DNA from: Bacteroidota bacterium | Lineage (GTDB): Bacteria > Bacteroidota > Bacteroidia > Bacteroidales > F082 | Reading direction: 5' to 3' | NCBI GenBank assembly: GCA_018830105.1 | Contig: JAHJTC010000011.1 | Span: forward strand, 62,001 to 126,000 | Length of the DNA: 64,000 nucleotides | In this document: one piece after another, positions 1 to 7,449 of the stretch | Layout of the letters: every line of letters starts with the position of its first letter | How positions within the stretch are numbered: position 1 is the stretch's first letter | Translations under genes and position numbers: made by a program | Notes under the pieces: model-generated | Told to the model about the DNA's origin: nothing | Database searches by the model: none | The model's input: only the letters and a program-made list of their open reading frames with translations

Positions 1-544
1 GTTCAGAAGGCAATAATCCAGGTTCTATTAGTTCCTCATAAAATTCCCTCCAAGGATCAATTTCTCTGTTTTTTCGGCTTTCAAACCACTTCAAAAATTC
101 AATGAGATTCTTCCGTTTATTTATTCTTATCCTTAAATCATGCTCTGTATCTTCATCTCGTGGGACATGGTCACATGGTTCTATACCAAGGCTGTCAAAA
201 AGTTCTCTGTTCTCTTCTTTGAAAAATTTAAATGCCCCTCCAACTGGCTGGTATCCTACTCTATCCTTTTTGTGCCTTTTAATAAGAGCATATTTACCGT
301 TTACCTCAATGCGAAATAAATATGCGACCGTAACTCTTACAGGCTTCGATGATTTAAAAATCTTTGTTTTTAAAAGATTCCATCGCTTTCTGTTTTCAAT
401 AATAAAAACAATAAATTCAATTAGCCCACCAGCAACAAAACCCAATGAGATTTTGAAAATGGTATTTTTCGGTTCATCTTCTTTGAGAAAAAAACAAACT
501 ACAAAACCTATAAGGCCAATAACGAAACTAACTTTACCTTTCAT
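1..544 (-). CDS. Two-TM membrane-anchored NUDIX-like protein (partial, runs off left edge)
   Basis: The reading frame opens at an ATG at 544 on the minus strand and stays open for 181 codons to the window edge, so the C-terminus is missing. Two hydrophobic segments lie near residues 4-20 and 31-49, followed by a basic stretch (ENRKRW) and a soluble domain. The soluble part has a beta-rich start (VRVTVAYLFRIEVNGKYALI), a glycine turn (PVGGAFKF) and a late REFYEEL that resembles the RExxEE core of a NUDIX box. This layout matches what I remember of the SMODS-associated NUDIX family, predicted to sense or cleave nucleotide signals, often behind two TM helices. The ATG is 3 nt after the stop of the DUF2188 gene, so the two are probably co-transcribed. 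No nucleotidyltransferase partner is visible; it could lie beyond the edge. The family call is from memory of motifs and is moderate. Confidence 0.6.
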   Translation of the reverse strand, partial: MKGKVSFVIGLIGFVVCFFLKEDEPKNTIFKISLGFVAGGLIEFIVFIIENRKRWNLLKTKIFKSSKPVRVTVAYLFRIEVNGKYALIKRHKKDRVGYQPVGGAFKFFKEENRELFDSLGIEPCDHVPRDEDTEHDLRIRINKRKNLIEFLKWFESRKNREIDPWREFYEELIEPGLLPSE

Positions 545-547
545 TCC

Positions 548-781
548 TTAATGCTTTTTATCTTTTGGAGGATTAGGATCATTGCCGTAGGAATCTTTAT
601 CCCTTATTGTTCCGTCAGGTCGATGAATTACTACTTCCGATTTCTTATTGAGTGCAATTTCACGGGCAATTTTTATTGCCTCAGCTTGGGTATCTACAAT
701 CTTGGTAGCCTTGCTGTTCCCTGCTCCTTTTACAGCCCAATCTTTACCATTAGGTACTACATGTTGATTTTTCTTGCTCAT
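548..781 (-). CDS. DUF2188 domain-containing protein
   Basis: A 77-residue basic protein without signal peptide or TM segment. It shows the DUF2188 pattern: HVVPNGKDWAVKGAG at the N-terminus, a helix with QAEAIKIAREIA in the middle, then VVIHRPDGTI and a terminal DSYGNDP. The domain is small and its biochemical function is unknown; it is common in accessory regions. The stop is 3 nt before the start of the downstream membrane-anchored NUDIX-like gene, which suggests a two-gene operon. The C-terminal tail (PNPPKDKKH) is charged. Family assignment is good, function unknown. Confidence 0.75.
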   Translation of the reverse strand: MSKKNQHVVPNGKDWAVKGAGNSKATKIVDTQAEAIKIAREIALNKKSEVVIHRPDGTIRDKDSYGNDPNPPKDKKH

Positions 782-873
782 AATGTTTATCTTATTTAAT
801 AAAACTTATTCCCAATTCCTACCAAAAAGGCAGCCAACAGTTTCGACTTGACATAATGGCAGAAATTAAGGTC

Positions 874-956
874 TTCTAATAGAGTATGCTATAAATTCAA
901 TTAAATTTGCCATCCAATGGCAAATATTTATCAGAACTTAGCATACTCTATTAGAA
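874..956. repeat. Nested perfect inverted repeat upstream of the sigma-like gene
   Basis: The outer arms are 17 bp and perfect: 874-890 (ttctaatagagtatgct) and 940-956. Inside them is a second perfect palindrome with 8-bp arms, 905-912 (atttgcca) and 918-925 (tggcaaat), around a 5-nt loop. The right outer arm ends 7 nt before the ATG at 964, so it overlaps the ribosome-binding region. Possible roles are an operator pair for an autoregulator, a hairpin in the 5' leader, or a recombination site. The sequence alone does not decide between them. Confidence 0.85.
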
Positions 957-963
957 AGCAGTA

Positions 964-1485
964 ATGACTTTAGAAGAAGCCCTCCATAAAAACGACATTA
1001 ATGAAACCATGGACAGCATGACTGCCTATGTGTATGGTCGTATAAAAACTATTGGAGTGAAGGACTTGGAAGGGAAAACCCCGGAAGATTTTGTAGGAGA
1101 GGTTTTGATGAAGGTTGCGAAAGGTGAAAGAGATTGGTCAAAGGCAAAATGTTCTTTTAAGGATTTTCTTTTCAGTTGCCTCAAAAGCCATCTGTATAAT
1201 TTTTTCAAATCCTTTGAACAGAAGTATGAAGCAGAGTTACCCGACATTGAAAGCCGAGCACCAGAAAATGAATTAGAGTTGAAACAAATTGCAATTCAAA
1301 AATTGAAAGAAGACGGAGCAGACCAAGATGAAATTGATGTTTTTGAATGTTGGATTGAGGACATGAACAAACCAGCAGAAATAGCTGAACTATTAGGGAA
1401 AAATGTGAAAGAGATTTACAATATCACAAAACGACTTGAAAGGAAAATTCCAAAACTTCAAATGCAAATATTAAAATTAGTATGA
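964..1485 (+). CDS. Sigma-70-like RNA polymerase sigma factor of an accessory operon
   Basis: A 173-residue protein with the two-part layout of small sigma factors. Residues about 20-85 resemble region 2: DFVGEVLMKV matches the usual DLVQEVFLRV type helix, and FKDFLFSCLKSHLYNFFK the following core-binding and minus-10 helix. Residues about 115-170 resemble region 4, with the helix-turn-helix AEIAELLGKNVKEIYNITK. It likely directs RNA polymerase to a small regulon, perhaps its own operon. The first of three overlapping genes: its TGA overlaps the next ATG by 4 nt. A nested inverted repeat sits just before the start. Sequence divergence from ordinary ECF factors is high, so the exact group is uncertain; a sigma-like DNA-binding regulator without sigma activity is the alternative. 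Confidence 0.75.
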   Translation: MTLEEALHKNDINETMDSMTAYVYGRIKTIGVKDLEGKTPEDFVGEVLMKVAKGERDWSKAKCSFKDFLFSCLKSHLYNFFKSFEQKYEAELPDIESRAPENELELKQIAIQKLKEDGADQDEIDVFECWIEDMNKPAEIAELLGKNVKEIYNITKRLERKIPKLQMQILKLV

Positions 1486-1877
1486 GCAGAGTAATCAAAA
1501 ATAAAATTGATGATGCTTTGTTCAACTTCTATTTAGAAGCCGACAAAGATATAATCAAGGATTCACTGCAAGAGAATATTCAGAATCTTGTAGAATATGA
1601 ACAAAAGAAAAAGAAATTATTGTTTTTAGCTAAAGCAACTGCCAAAAAAAGGCACAATGATTCTTTAATGGAATTAGCAAATAAATTTCAAGAGGCATTG
1701 CTACTAAATATTGAAAAGCCAATTGCGATTTTGAAACAACTTGTTCAAGGCAATCCTTCTTTTGCTTTATACAGAAATCTTGACAAAATTTCTAAGGAGG
1801 ATATTATTGAAATCATTAAGGATAAAAATCTTATTCAACTATTTGAACAACTAGAAGAAAATGACAAGAGCCACTAA
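1482..1877 (+). CDS. Small helical protein of unknown family between sigma factor and ImmA-like peptidase
   Basis: A 131-residue, strongly charged protein predicted by eye to be almost all alpha-helical (for example FYLEADKDIIKDSLQENIQN and a Lys-rich YEQKKKKLLFLAKATAKK). I do not recognise a family. It has no Cys, no signal peptide, no TM helix and no clear DNA-binding motif. The start overlaps the sigma-gene stop by 4 nt and the end overlaps the peptidase start by 17 nt, so translation is probably coupled and the three products likely work together. By position it could be an anti-sigma factor and the peptidase target, as with ImmR/ImmA pairs, but that is inference from gene order only. Confidence 0.6.
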   Translation: MSRVIKNKIDDALFNFYLEADKDIIKDSLQENIQNLVEYEQKKKKLLFLAKATAKKRHNDSLMELANKFQEALLLNIEKPIAILKQLVQGNPSFALYRNLDKISKEDIIEIIKDKNLIQLFEQLEENDKSH

Positions 1878-2670
1878 TGCCCATATTCAGGCACAGCAAT
1901 TACTTGGTAATTGTGGGTTAGATGAAATTACTGACCTGGAAATGGACTTATTTGTTGCAGGGATTGATGCTATGCTACTTGAAGAAGAACTGAAAAATTG
2001 TGATGGAAAAATAATCTTCGGGCAGAGTAAAGCGGTGATAAAAGTAAACTCAAATATTCAATTCCAAGAGAGAAAGCGTTTTGTTATTGCACATGAGATC
2101 GGACATTTAATAATGCATAGGAATATGCAACTTCCTGATGATACTTTCGCCAATTTCAACATTATTGCAGGAATGGAAAAAGCACTTAAAAATGGTAGAC
2201 AAGAATTAGAAGCGAATGAATTTGCTAGTGAACTTTTAATGCCGGAAAAACTGTTCCTGAAGGAAGTAACAGGAAAAAAGTTTTCTCCGCTACTCATAAA
2301 GCAACTTGCAGAACGATTTAAGACCAGTTTAACAGCAACTGTTTTTCGTTATTTGCAATTTGACCAATTACACCCTATTTGTCTTGTTTTTGTTGAAAAT
2401 GGAAAAGTAAAATATTGGAAAAAATCATATGATTTAAATGTTTGGCTGGGCGACTACAACCGTTTAGCACCACCTTCTGATTCAGTTGCTGCAGAATACA
2501 TAGAAAAAGGTTACGAATTTCTTTACAAGTTAGAGGAGAAAGCACAGACCATTAGTAAGTCCACTTGGTTCACATTAAATGAATACGATAATGAGGACAC
2601 CGACTTTTACGAATATTGCATTCCAACAAAAAGATACAAAACAATTTTGAGTATTATTTGGGAGGACTGA
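1861..2670 (+). CDS. ImmA/IrrE-family zinc metallopeptidase
   Basis: A 269-residue soluble protein. Residues 74-87 contain the zinc-peptidase motif FVIAHEIGHLIMH, with H78, E79 and H82, and residues 117-127 contain EANEFASELLM, where the Glu is the expected third ligand. This is the hallmark pair of ImmA (which cleaves the ICEBs1 repressor ImmR) and IrrE/PprI (which cleaves DdrO). The region after residue 145 is an additional domain of about 120 residues, rich in aromatics, which may sense the trigger or bind the partner. It is last in an overlapping operon with a sigma-like factor and a small helical protein, so a protease-controlled transcription switch is the natural model. Family call is firm; target and trigger are inferred. 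Confidence 0.88.
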   Translation: MTRATNAHIQAQQLLGNCGLDEITDLEMDLFVAGIDAMLLEEELKNCDGKIIFGQSKAVIKVNSNIQFQERKRFVIAHEIGHLIMHRNMQLPDDTFANFNIIAGMEKALKNGRQELEANEFASELLMPEKLFLKEVTGKKFSPLLIKQLAERFKTSLTATVFRYLQFDQLHPICLVFVENGKVKYWKKSYDLNVWLGDYNRLAPPSDSVAAEYIEKGYEFLYKLEEKAQTISKSTWFTLNEYDNEDTDFYEYCIPTKRYKTILSIIWED

Positions 2671-3004
2671 TAATCCACAACACAGGTGTAAACACACTTA
2701 CAAACAGCTACAATCCAACTCACAGACCAAAGTTTGCAAAAGAGTTTTCCCCCTTGGCACGTAGAGAAGAGTTTCGAAGTGTTTTTCCAACCAAAAAAAA
2801 TAAATCACACAACAACAGAGCCAATATGACAAATAAAATTATAGTGAAACTCAACAGCATCAATGGTTTACAGATACGGAGGACAAGTGGATAAACCGGT
2901 TCAAAGTGTGCCACTCACACCGGACTTATTGTGCCACTCATACCGTTGCAAAGTGTGCCAATCAAACCCAACTCAATACCCGAAAGCCAGATTTATCAAA
3001 TCTG
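2671..3004. other. Intergenic stretch between the peptidase operon and the tRNA terminator
   Basis: No convincing gene is present. Short open frames here (2616-2894 plus and 2720-2914 minus) overlap one another or the peptidase end and have no family likeness. The right part holds three degenerate direct repeats (2906-2968). The left part looks like decayed or non-coding accessory DNA. Confidence 0.6.
2906..2968. repeat. Three degenerate direct repeats, period 23-24 bp
   Basis: The core TGTGCCA begins at 2907, 2930 and 2954. Copies read gtgtgccactcacaccgg, ttgtgccactcataccg and gtgtgccaatcaaacc. Repeated short boxes of this kind occur at the ends of some IS21-like elements and serve as transposase binding sites. 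No transposase gene is visible, so this may be a remnant or the inner edge of an old insertion. The link to IS21 is from memory and unproven. Confidence 0.65.
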
Positions 3005-3056
3005 TGTAAAAAACAAAAACCCTCTCAACTTGAATAAGCTAAAAGGGTTTTTTTGT
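3005..3056 (-). terminator. Rho-independent terminator after tRNA-fMet
   Basis: Read on the minus strand, AAAAACCCT (3052-3044) pairs with AGGGTTTTT (3023-3015), followed by a T run. It begins 3 nt past the tRNA 3' end. The plus strand also ends in a T run, so it could act in both directions. Confidence 0.7.
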
Positions 3057-3058
3057 TG

Positions 3059-3130
3059 TAGCGGGGAGAGGATTCGAACCTCTGACCTTTGGGTTATGAG
3101 CCCAACGAGCTGCCTCTGCTCCACCCCGCA
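3059..3130 (-). tRNA. Initiator tRNA-fMet (anticodon CAT)
   Basis: A 72-nt cloverleaf can be folded by eye: a 7-bp acceptor, GAGC/GCTC D stem, TTGGG/CCCAA anticodon stem with loop CTCATAA, and AGAGG/CCTCT T stem with loop TTCGAAT. Three features mark it as the initiator rather than elongator Met: a 1-72 mismatch (T-T), an A11-U24 pair, and three consecutive G-C pairs at the base of the anticodon stem. CCA is not encoded (the sequence after A73 is CAA). A terminator follows directly. The accessory segment lies on its 3' side. Confidence 0.95.
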
Positions 3131-3236
3131 ATATGACCAAATACCTGTCGGAAAACTAAATCCGTCTCGTAAATGGGAGTGCAAAGATATATTTTGTTAC
3201 TTTGCAAAGCAAATATTTTCAGCAAATTATTTTTGA

Positions 3237-4118
3237 ATGACACATAAAGCAGGCTATGTCAATATATTAGGGAATCCAAATGTTGGCAAGTCAACATTGA
3301 TGAATGCCCTTGTAGGTGAAAAACTCTCTATTATTACCTCAAAAGCGCAAACTACCCGGCATCGTATTCTTGGAATTGTGAATGACGAAAACTATCAAAT
3401 CGTCTTTTCCGACACCCCAGGAATCATCGATCAACCGGCCTATAAAATGCATCAGGTGATGAATCAGTTTGTTGAGACTGCTTTTATCGATGCAGATTTG
3501 ATTTTGTTTGTGGTGGATATCACTGACAACGCCCATCACGAAACCACCATCGAAAAGCTAAAAAAAAGTCGGGTACCTGTTTTTATTCTGATCAACAAGA
3601 TTGACCTCTCTGATCAGCCTGCTTTGGAGCTTGCCGTGGGCTGGTGGAAGGAAGCCCTGCCTGCTGCGAAAATATTTCCGCTCTCCGCTATCCTCGGACA
3701 CAATGTGCCTTATCTGTTGGAACAAATCCTGGATCATCTGCCCGAATCACCTCCTTATTTTCCTAAGGATGAGCTTACTGACAAGTCGATGCGGTTTTTT
3801 ATTACGGAAATCATCCGCGAGAAAATATTGATGAATTACAAACAGGAAATTCCCTACTCTGTTGAAGTAGCAGTGGATTCGTATGAGGAAACGGCAACTT
3901 TGATTCGCATTCAGGCGATTATTTTCGCAGCACGCGATTCGCAAAAAGCCATCATCATTGGAAAGCAGGGCGCTGCCATCAAGAAAACGGGCACAATGGC
4001 ACGCATAGATATAGAGAATTTTGTGGGGAAAAAGGTGTTCCTCGAACTAACGGTAAAAGTTAATAAAGACTGGCGCGACGATGATACTATGCTGAAGCGC
4101 TTTGGTTATGAATCATAA
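3237..4118 (+). CDS. era: GTPase Era
   Basis: Era binds the 3' end of 16S rRNA and acts in assembly of the 30S ribosomal subunit. The 293-residue length is normal. The GTPase domain has G1 GNPNVGKST at residues 12-20, G3 DTPG near 60 and G4 NKID near 120. The C-terminal KH RNA-binding domain carries IIIGKQGAAIKKTG near residue 238. It is first in a plus-strand run, 24 nt before der, so two ribosome-assembly GTPases are likely made together. The ATG at 3237 starts directly in the conserved N-terminus (MTHKAGYVNILGNPNVGKS). Confidence 0.97.
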   Translation: MTHKAGYVNILGNPNVGKSTLMNALVGEKLSIITSKAQTTRHRILGIVNDENYQIVFSDTPGIIDQPAYKMHQVMNQFVETAFIDADLILFVVDITDNAHHETTIEKLKKSRVPVFILINKIDLSDQPALELAVGWWKEALPAAKIFPLSAILGHNVPYLLEQILDHLPESPPYFPKDELTDKSMRFFITEIIREKILMNYKQEIPYSVEVAVDSYEETATLIRIQAIIFAARDSQKAIIIGKQGAAIKKTGTMARIDIENFVGKKVFLELTVKVNKDWRDDDTMLKRFGYES

Positions 4119-4142
4119 TAGCAGCAGATAACAATTGAAATT

Positions 4143-5450
4143 ATGTCAAATATAGTGGCAATAGTAGGGCGGCCCAACGTGGGAAAATCAACCTTGTTCA
4201 ACAGGTTGGTGCAATCGCGCCAGGCCATTGTGGAGGAAACGAGTGGTGTTACGCGCGATCGGCATTACGGGGTAAGCGATTGGAACGGAAAAAGTTTTTC
4301 GGTAATCGATACCGGAGGCTATGTGATGGGCTCGGACGATGTGTTTGAAGAAGAGATTAGAAAACAGGTGGAACTGGCTATAGATGAGGCTGATGTGATC
4401 ATTTTTGTGGTTGATGCCCGCGAGGGGATTCATGTACTGGATCAGGAAGTAGCCAATATGCTCAGGCAGGTGAAGAAGAAAGTGCTGCTTGTGGCCAATA
4501 AAGTGGATAATTCTGAACGGATTGCTGATACGCATGAGTTTTATGCATTTGGACTTGGCGAGGTGTTTCCTGTTTCTGCCATCAGTGGAAGCGGAACCGG
4601 TGAGCTGCTCGATGAAATGATTCCGCTGCTACCGGCTGATCATGCGCTGCTGGATGATTCCTTGCCGAAATTTGCCGTTGTAGGCCGCCCCAATGTGGGG
4701 AAATCCTCTATCATCAATGCGTTTTTAGGAATCGAACGTAATATTGTTACCTCCATTGCCGGCACCACACGCGACAGCATTCACACCGAATACAAGGCTT
4801 ACGGCATGCACTTTATCCTGGTGGATACCGCCGGATTGCGCAAAAAAGGTAAGGTGTACGAAAATATCGAGTTTTATTCGGTTCTCCGTGCTATCCGTAC
4901 CATCGAGGAAAGCGATGTGATTATTTTGCTGATTGATGCCAAAGCAGGCATTGAAGCACAGGATTTGAATATTTTAAAGCTTGCCGAGAAAAACAGAAAA
5001 GGCGTGGTGATTGTTGCCAATAAATGGGATTTGGTTGAAAAAGAGAGCAATACACATCTGGAATTTGAAAAGCTAATCAAAGAACGCACGGCACCTTTTA
5101 CTGATATCCCTATTGTCTTTACGTCGGTGATTCAGAAACAGCGCATCTTTAAAGTACTCGAAGCGGCAAATGAGGTTTACGAAAACCGCAAAAGACGCAT
5201 TACTACCTCGGTGCTTAATGAAGTATTGCTGCCCCTGATTCAGGCCTCGCCACCACCGGCTACAACACGTGGCAGGTACATTAAGATTAAATATGTCACT
5301 CAGCTTAAGAGTATTACACCGCAATTTGTTTTCTTTTGTAATTTTCCAAAAGATGTTAAAGAGTCGTATCGGCGTTTTCTGGAAAATAAATTGCGCGAGC
5401 AGTTTAATTTCAAAGGCGTTCCTGTTCAACTCTATTTCCGTCAGAAATGA
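4143..5450 (+). CDS. der: GTPase Der (EngA)
   Basis: Der is the double GTPase needed for maturation of the 50S ribosomal subunit. The 435-residue protein has two tandem G domains: GRPNVGKST near residues 9-17 with DTGGY and NKVD, and GRPNVGKSS near 181-189 with DTAGL and NKWD. A C-terminal KH-like domain follows (about 350-435), where YIKIKYVTQ and FFCNFPKDV match the family. It sits 24 nt after era, and its stop overlaps the start of the S4-domain gene by 4 nt (ATGA), so it is in one operon with RNA-related genes. Confidence 0.97.
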   Translation: MSNIVAIVGRPNVGKSTLFNRLVQSRQAIVEETSGVTRDRHYGVSDWNGKSFSVIDTGGYVMGSDDVFEEEIRKQVELAIDEADVIIFVVDAREGIHVLDQEVANMLRQVKKKVLLVANKVDNSERIADTHEFYAFGLGEVFPVSAISGSGTGELLDEMIPLLPADHALLDDSLPKFAVVGRPNVGKSSIINAFLGIERNIVTSIAGTTRDSIHTEYKAYGMHFILVDTAGLRKKGKVYENIEFYSVLRAIRTIEESDVIILLIDAKAGIEAQDLNILKLAEKNRKGVVIVANKWDLVEKESNTHLEFEKLIKERTAPFTDIPIVFTSVIQKQRIFKVLEAANEVYENRKRRITTSVLNEVLLPLIQASPPPATTRGRYIKIKYVTQLKSITPQFVFFCNFPKDVKESYRRFLENKLREQFNFKGVPVQLYFRQK

Positions 5451-5824
5451 GTGAAGGGGTACGTATCGATAAATGGCTTTGGGCTGCACGGATTTTTAAA
5501 ACCCGCAATATAGCTGCGGAGGCCTGTAAAGGAGGTAAAGTAAAAATGGACGAGCAGGCAGTTAAAGCCTCACGCGAAATTAAGGTTGGCGATGTGATTG
5601 CTGTTCAGGTAAATCAGCTTCACAAAACGGTGGAGGTGAAAGCCGCCGTCAAGAACCGTGTTTCGGCCAAAATGGTAGAAGACGTACTCATCGATCGCAC
5701 CCCAACAGAAGAATATGAGCGCTATGAAATGGTGAAAGCCGCCAAAACAGAATTTCGTGGCCGTGGTTTGGGTCGTCCGACGAAGAAGGAGCGGCGTTTA
5801 ATTGATAAATTAAAAAATGATTAA
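5447..5824 (+). CDS. S4-domain RNA-binding protein (Hsp15/HslR-like)
   Basis: A 125-residue basic protein with an S4 RNA-binding domain at about residues 5-65: [20 protein letters not shown], then GGKVKMD and the IKVGDVI turn. The C-terminal tail is rich in Lys/Arg ([14 protein letters not shown]). In E. coli the related Hsp15 binds 50S subunits carrying stalled nascent chains. The gene overlaps der by 4 nt, consistent with a ribosome-related role. The exact substrate in this phylum is not known to me, so no symbol is given. Confidence 0.88.
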   Translation: MSEGVRIDKWLWAARIFKTRNIAAEACKGGKVKMDEQAVKASREIKVGDVIAVQVNQLHKTVEVKAAVKNRVSAKMVEDVLIDRTPTEEYERYEMVKAAKTEFRGRGLGRPTKKERRLIDKLKND

Positions 5825-5827
5825 CCT

Positions 5828-6874
5828 ATGAAATTATCGTTCAAATCGTTGCAGTATTCTGCTATTGGTATCATACTCTTTTTCCTGAGTTCCTGCGGCA
5901 CTTCTATGAAGCAGGTAAAACAACCCGAAACGGATTGGCTGCTGGCTTTTTATAATGTGGAGAATTTATTTGATACCATCAATGATCCCACGATTAATGA
6001 TGAAGAATTTTTGCCGGGTTCAAAGTTGGACTGGAACACCAAAAAATATCAGAAAAAGCTACAGCAGAAAGCAAGAGTTCTGGCAGCAATGGATAGCCTC
6101 GAAATGCCACATTTCATTGGTTTGGCAGAAATTGAAAATCGTGAAGTGCTCGAAGATTTGATTCGTGAACCTGCTATTGCCAACGCAAAGTATTCTGTTG
6201 CACATATCGCTGATGACGATGACCGGGGAATAGAAGTTGCGGCACTTTACCGATCAGCCTATTTCCAATTGCTTCATTTGCAGGCCATGGAAATTGAAAC
6301 TGCTGACAGTATCAAAGGGAAAATGCGGCATATTCTATATGCCAAAGGTCTGATTTGGAATAATGACACCCTGCATATTTTTGTGAATCATTGGACATCG
6401 CGCTGGGGCGGGAAAGAGGAAACAGATCCCAAGCGCCGTGCTTCCGGCGATTTTCTGCGCCATAAGGCAGATTCCATTCTCGCCTTGAATGAAAAGGCCA
6501 ATATTGTGATTATGGGCGATTTGAACGATAATCCGAACGATCCAAGTATCGCAACACACCTGAATGCTTTAAGCCCTGCTCAGCAAATCGTTAAAGGGAA
6601 TTTGTATAATCTTTCGCTCGAACCTTTCTTAGCCGGCGAAGGTACTTTGTATTACAGAAGCTGGGATTATTTCGATCAGGTCATTGTGTCGTCGGCTTTA
6701 CTCCAAGGGAATGGACTTTATGCAAAACAGCTGAAAGTGGTGAAACACCCCTGGATGCTCTATCAGCCAAAAGAAGGTGAAGCCCGGCCTAATCGCACGG
6801 CATCCGGAGGCCGCTATTTTGGAGGTTTTAGCGATCATTTGCCTGTTGTGCTCTCCATTTCGAACACCAAATAG
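5828..6874 (+). CDS. Endonuclease/exonuclease/phosphatase-family lipoprotein
   Basis: 348 residues. The N-terminus is a lipoprotein signal ending in FLSSCGTS, so the protein is probably attached to a membrane outside the cytoplasm. The rest is an EEP (DNase I-like) fold: FYNVENLFDT near residue 43, the Glu-containing GLAEIENR near 98, VNHWTSRWGG near 185, IVIMGDLNDNPNDP near 227, and the terminal SDHLPVVL with the catalytic Asp-His. These are the metal and catalytic residues of the family, so it should be an active phosphodiesterase or nuclease; the substrate is unknown. It starts 3 nt after the S4 gene stop and ends the era-der run. Confidence 0.88.
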   Translation: MKLSFKSLQYSAIGIILFFLSSCGTSMKQVKQPETDWLLAFYNVENLFDTINDPTINDEEFLPGSKLDWNTKKYQKKLQQKARVLAAMDSLEMPHFIGLAEIENREVLEDLIREPAIANAKYSVAHIADDDDRGIEVAALYRSAYFQLLHLQAMEIETADSIKGKMRHILYAKGLIWNNDTLHIFVNHWTSRWGGKEETDPKRRASGDFLRHKADSILALNEKANIVIMGDLNDNPNDPSIATHLNALSPAQQIVKGNLYNLSLEPFLAGEGTLYYRSWDYFDQVIVSSALLQGNGLYAKQLKVVKHPWMLYQPKEGEARPNRTASGGRYFGGFSDHLPVVLSISNTK

Positions 6875-6951
6875 CGCTTTGTTTTAGGTTATTGGGTGAT
6901 TTTTCGGGATTAAGTTCACGAACATATCAAGACATCACAGCTTATTAGCGG

Positions 6952-7449
6952 CTACTCAAAACGCTGTTCACTGATCACATTGCCGTCTTCGTCCCAGGCC
7001 AGCCATAAACCTGTGCGTTGCCCCTCATCATAGGTGCCGGCGATTTGTTTTTTGCCGTTGGGATGATAAACGATGCCTTCGCCATGTCTTTTGCCCGACT
7101 TGAAATAGCCTGTACTCCAAAGCGATCCGTCTTCGTACCACGATTTCCATTCGCCTTCGCGCAGGTCGTTTTTGTAGCTGCCTTCCATGCTGAGCGTACC
7201 TGAAGGATAGTATTGCTTTTCTTTTACAAGCACTTTGGTGCCGTTTTCTTCTTTGTAAAGACGTACAACTTTTGGGTTGCCATTGTCCCAAAGATCTTTT
7301 ATCTCCGAAATTAGATTTTCATCGGCAGATTTTTCATTGCCCACCCCGCAGCCTGTCAGCATAAATACATTGAGCAGCAAGGAAAAAAACAGCATGCCCG
7401 AAATATGCTTAGCAGTTGAATTGTAGCCGCTTACCTTTGATTTCTTCAT
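6952..7449 (-). CDS. MORN-like repeat lipoprotein (YwqK-type)
   Basis: From Met at 7449 the protein is about 165 residues, with a basic n-region (MKKSK), a hydrophobic stretch and a lipobox (FMLTGCG). The mature part has four or so repeats of the form YxxGxxxGxYxxGxxxGxW, for example YYPSGTLSMEGSYKNDLREG and YHPNGKKQIAGTYDEG. Such repeats occur in proteins annotated as YwqK-family antitoxins, though an envelope role is more likely here; the function is unknown. The chosen start overlaps the end of pyrC by 41 nt. A Met at 7395 would avoid the overlap but leaves a signal with no basic residues. It is last in the GT2-pyrC run. Confidence 0.72.
   Translation of the reverse strand: MKKSKVSGYNSTAKHISGMLFFSLLLNVFMLTGCGVGNEKSADENLISEIKDLWDNGNPKVVRLYKEENGTKVLVKEKQYYPSGTLSMEGSYKNDLREGEWKSWYEDGSLWSTGYFKSGKRHGEGIVYHPNGKKQIAGTYDEGQRTGLWLAWDEDGNVISEQRFE

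Noticed and set aside
102-551. 149-codon plus-strand open frame at the left edge
   Set aside because: It is the shadow of the minus-strand two-TM NUDIX-like gene, whose frame has sensible TM helices and domain motifs.
1-781. A complete nucleotide-signal (CBASS-type) defence system
   Set aside because: Only a possible effector is visible; no synthase or accessory genes are in the window, so the claim cannot be made.
2616-2914. Two overlapping small open frames after the peptidase gene
   Set aside because: They overlap the peptidase end or each other, have no family likeness and include the repeat array.
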